NCBI RefSeq assembly: GCF_013911645.1
Contig: NZ_JACESV010000003.1
Coordinates: 310,001 to 374,000, forward strand
Reading direction: 5' to 3'
Source of the DNA: Allomuricauda sp.
GTDB lineage: Bacteria; Bacteroidota; Bacteroidia; Flavobacteriales; Flavobacteriaceae
Length of the DNA stretch: 64,000 nt
The position numbers were made by a program, and so were the translations under genes. The first letter of the stretch is position 1. Each line of letters starts with the position of its first letter. Shown here in pieces: positions 62,583 to 64,000 of this stretch. The notes under the pieces are model-generated. The model was given only the letters and a program-made list of their open reading frames with translations. It was not told the DNA's origin and searched no databases.

Positions 62583-64000
62583 CTATATCTTCTCTGCTAT
62601 TCTTAATATGTCACCAAATACGCCTCTTGCCGTTACGGCCGCTCCAGCTCCAGCTCCTTGAATCACCAAGGGGTGTTCCCCGTAGGACTCCGTATAAATC
62701 TCAATAATGGAATCGGAACCTTTTACCTGCCCTAATGCACTTTCTTTGGGCGCAGAAATCAATTTCACCTCCAAAACACCCTTATCTTGTTGCAAATCGC
62801 CATGTAAGTCCCCCACATAACGTAACACATGGCCTGCTGATTGGTTCTGTTTGATTTCTTTATAAATTTCATCCATTTCCCCGATGCGTTCCATAAATTT
62901 TTCAAAATCCAAGGTTTGCAGCTCTTCGGGAATCAGGTTTTGTACATCAATATCGGAAAACTCATTTTGAAGATCTAGCTCCCTGGCCAGAATCAACAGC
63001 TTCCGACCTACATCGTTCCCGGACAAATCTTCCCTTGGGTCGGGTTCGGTGAACCCACTTTCCATAGCTTCCCTTACAATTTCCGAAAAGGAAACATCTT
63101 TCTCCGAAAAAGTATTGAAAATATAACTCAACGACCCAGAGAACACCCCTTTGATCCGCGTAATGTTCTCTCCGGAAAGGTGTAACAATTTAATGGTATC
63201 AATTAGGGGCAATCCTGCCCCTACATTGGTCTCGTAGAGATATTGTTTTTGATTTTTATCCAAACACTTCCTAATGGATTTATATTTCTCAAAACCCAGC
63301 GTATTTGCTATTTTGTTTGATGAAACCAAATCGAAGCCATGTGCTATTAAGGGTTCGTACTGCTCCACAAACGTTTTGCTCGCCGTATTGTCAACCGCTA
63401 TCAGGTTCTCTAAATGATGCTGTTTGGCAAAGGCCATTATATCACCAATCTGATAGGGTTGCCCCTCTTTTTCCAAACGTTCTTTCCAATCGGCACCAAC
63501 CCCTGAAGCATCCAAAAGCACTTTTTTGGAATTTGCTACGGCAAACACTTTTAAGTCAATGCTTTTTCTTTCCTCAATACTGTTTTTGGAATCCAAAATC
63601 TGACTGATCAGCGTGCCCCCTACATTGCCATGTCCAAACAATGCCAGATTGATTTTCTTGGCAATCCCGAAGATTTGCCCATGAATCACATTGATGGCCT
63701 TGTTCAAATCGGATTTCCTCACCACCATACTCACATTCTTCCCGGTAACCGTATTGTTGAAAAGCAAGGGCGTGATTTGGTTTTTGGCCAATGCATTGAA
63801 CGGCTTGTGGAAGCTGCTCAAATCCATCCCAACAATGGAGATGACGGAGACATCCTTCACCACCGAAATCTGGTTGATGTCCTGGGAAGAATAATCCGTC
63901 TCGAATTCTTGGTCCAGCACTTTTTTGGCCTTATCGGCTTTGGATTCGTCCACAACAAGGCCAATGCCCCGTTCCGATGACCCTTGGGAAACAATCCCGA
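62583..64000 (-). CDS. thrA: bifunctional aspartokinase/homoserine dehydrogenase (N-terminus cut by window edge)
   Basis: The frame is open to the window's right edge. The visible 472 residues start inside the ACT regulatory region (GIVSQGSSERGIGLVV) and then give the complete homoserine dehydrogenase: the NAD(P) motif ALFGHGNVGGTLISQIL, SSNKIANT, and YETNVGAGLPLIDTIKLLH with GVFSGSLSYIFNTF. It makes homoserine, the acceptor for MetZ. The kinase part of about 330 residues lies beyond base 64000. In E. coli the same fusion is called ThrA or MetL, so the symbol is by convention. Confidence 0.93.
   Translation of the reverse strand, partial: GIVSQGSSERGIGLVVDESKADKAKKVLDQEFETDYSSQDINQISVVKDVSVISIVGMDLSSFHKPFNALAKNQITPLLFNNTVTGKNVSMVVRKSDLNKAINVIHGQIFGIAKKINLALFGHGNVGGTLISQILDSKNSIEERKSIDLKVFAVANSKKVLLDASGVGADWKERLEKEGQPYQIGDIMAFAKQHHLENLIAVDNTASKTFVEQYEPLIAHGFDLVSSNKIANTLGFEKYKSIRKCLDKNQKQYLYETNVGAGLPLIDTIKLLHLSGENITRIKGVFSGSLSYIFNTFSEKDVSFSEIVREAMESGFTEPDPREDLSGNDVGRKLLILARELDLQNEFSDIDVQNLIPEELQTLDFEKFMERIGEMDEIYKEIKQNQSAGHVLRYVGDLHGDLQQDKGVLEVKLISAPKESALGQVKGSDSIIEIYTESYGEHPLVIQGAGAGAAVTARGVFGDILRIAEKI

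Noticed and set aside
1-64000. CRISPR arrays, tRNA or rRNA genes, integrases, transposases, prophage genes
   Set aside because: None was seen on either strand by reading; all long gaps are accounted for by promoters, repeats or regulatory RNAs.

Overview
The window is 64 kb of chromosome from a member of the Flavobacteriaceae (Bacteroidota). Three things point there: gliding-motility genes gldA, gldB and gldC; Bacteroidota-type promoters (TTTG around -33, TAnnTTTG around -7); and gene neighbourhoods typical of marine flavobacteria such as the Allomuricauda/Muricauda group. The genus is an inference from general resemblance and was not tested. No tRNA, rRNA, prophage, insertion sequence or CRISPR array was seen. 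GTG and TTG start codons are frequent.

Layout. 1-11,600 (minus strand): the division and cell-wall (dcw) cluster mraZ-rsmH-ftsL-ftsI-murE-mraY-murD-ftsW-murG-murC. It runs off the left edge and is preceded by a promoter with GTGG repeats every 10 bp that look like a MraZ operator. 11,700-17,600: a hydrolase, the GTPase gene engB, a pirin, gldC/gldB, nadE and an atypical response regulator. 17,600-26,800: a primase gene whose product lacks all four zinc ligands, a secreted prolyl dipeptidase, several small genes and an ECF sigma factor with its neighbours. 25,800-36,300 (minus): a housekeeping run rsgA-dtd-two DUF3857 transglutaminases-MazG-like-aroA-queA-rlmN-polyprenyl synthase. 36,400-41,900: a Phe/Tyr operon, pheA-aminotransferase-tyrA-DAHP synthase/chorismate mutase, behind a classical attenuator whose leader peptide is packed with Phe, Tyr and Trp codons. 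42,100-48,000: gldA, a PLP decarboxylase, a serine hydrolase, a GIN-domain lipoprotein and a PagL-like protein. 48,100-64,000 (minus): a sulfur assimilation and methionine region, thrA (cut by the window), a GIY-YIG gene in an inverted-repeat cassette, metZ, an Rrf2 regulator, DUF2061-cysH-cysD-cysN-sir-cobA-ferredoxin reductase, then metH (split in two) and metF behind a SAM-I riboswitch.

How it fits together. Sulfate is activated (CysDN), reduced (CysH, then a siroheme sulfite reductase served by CobA and a ferredoxin-NADP reductase), and sulfide is put on an acylhomoserine by MetZ to give homocysteine. The homoserine comes from ThrA. The split MetH and MetF methylate homocysteine to methionine. 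Control appears layered: an Rrf2 protein with a candidate palindromic operator before the cys operon, and SAM sensing before metH-metF.

Most notable items: the complete aromatic attenuator (41773-41901), the inverted-repeat GIY-YIG cassette inserted between thrA and metZ (62126-62503), the zinc-ligand-free primase, the candidate MraZ operator, and the sulfite reductase with a C-terminal HEPN-like extension.
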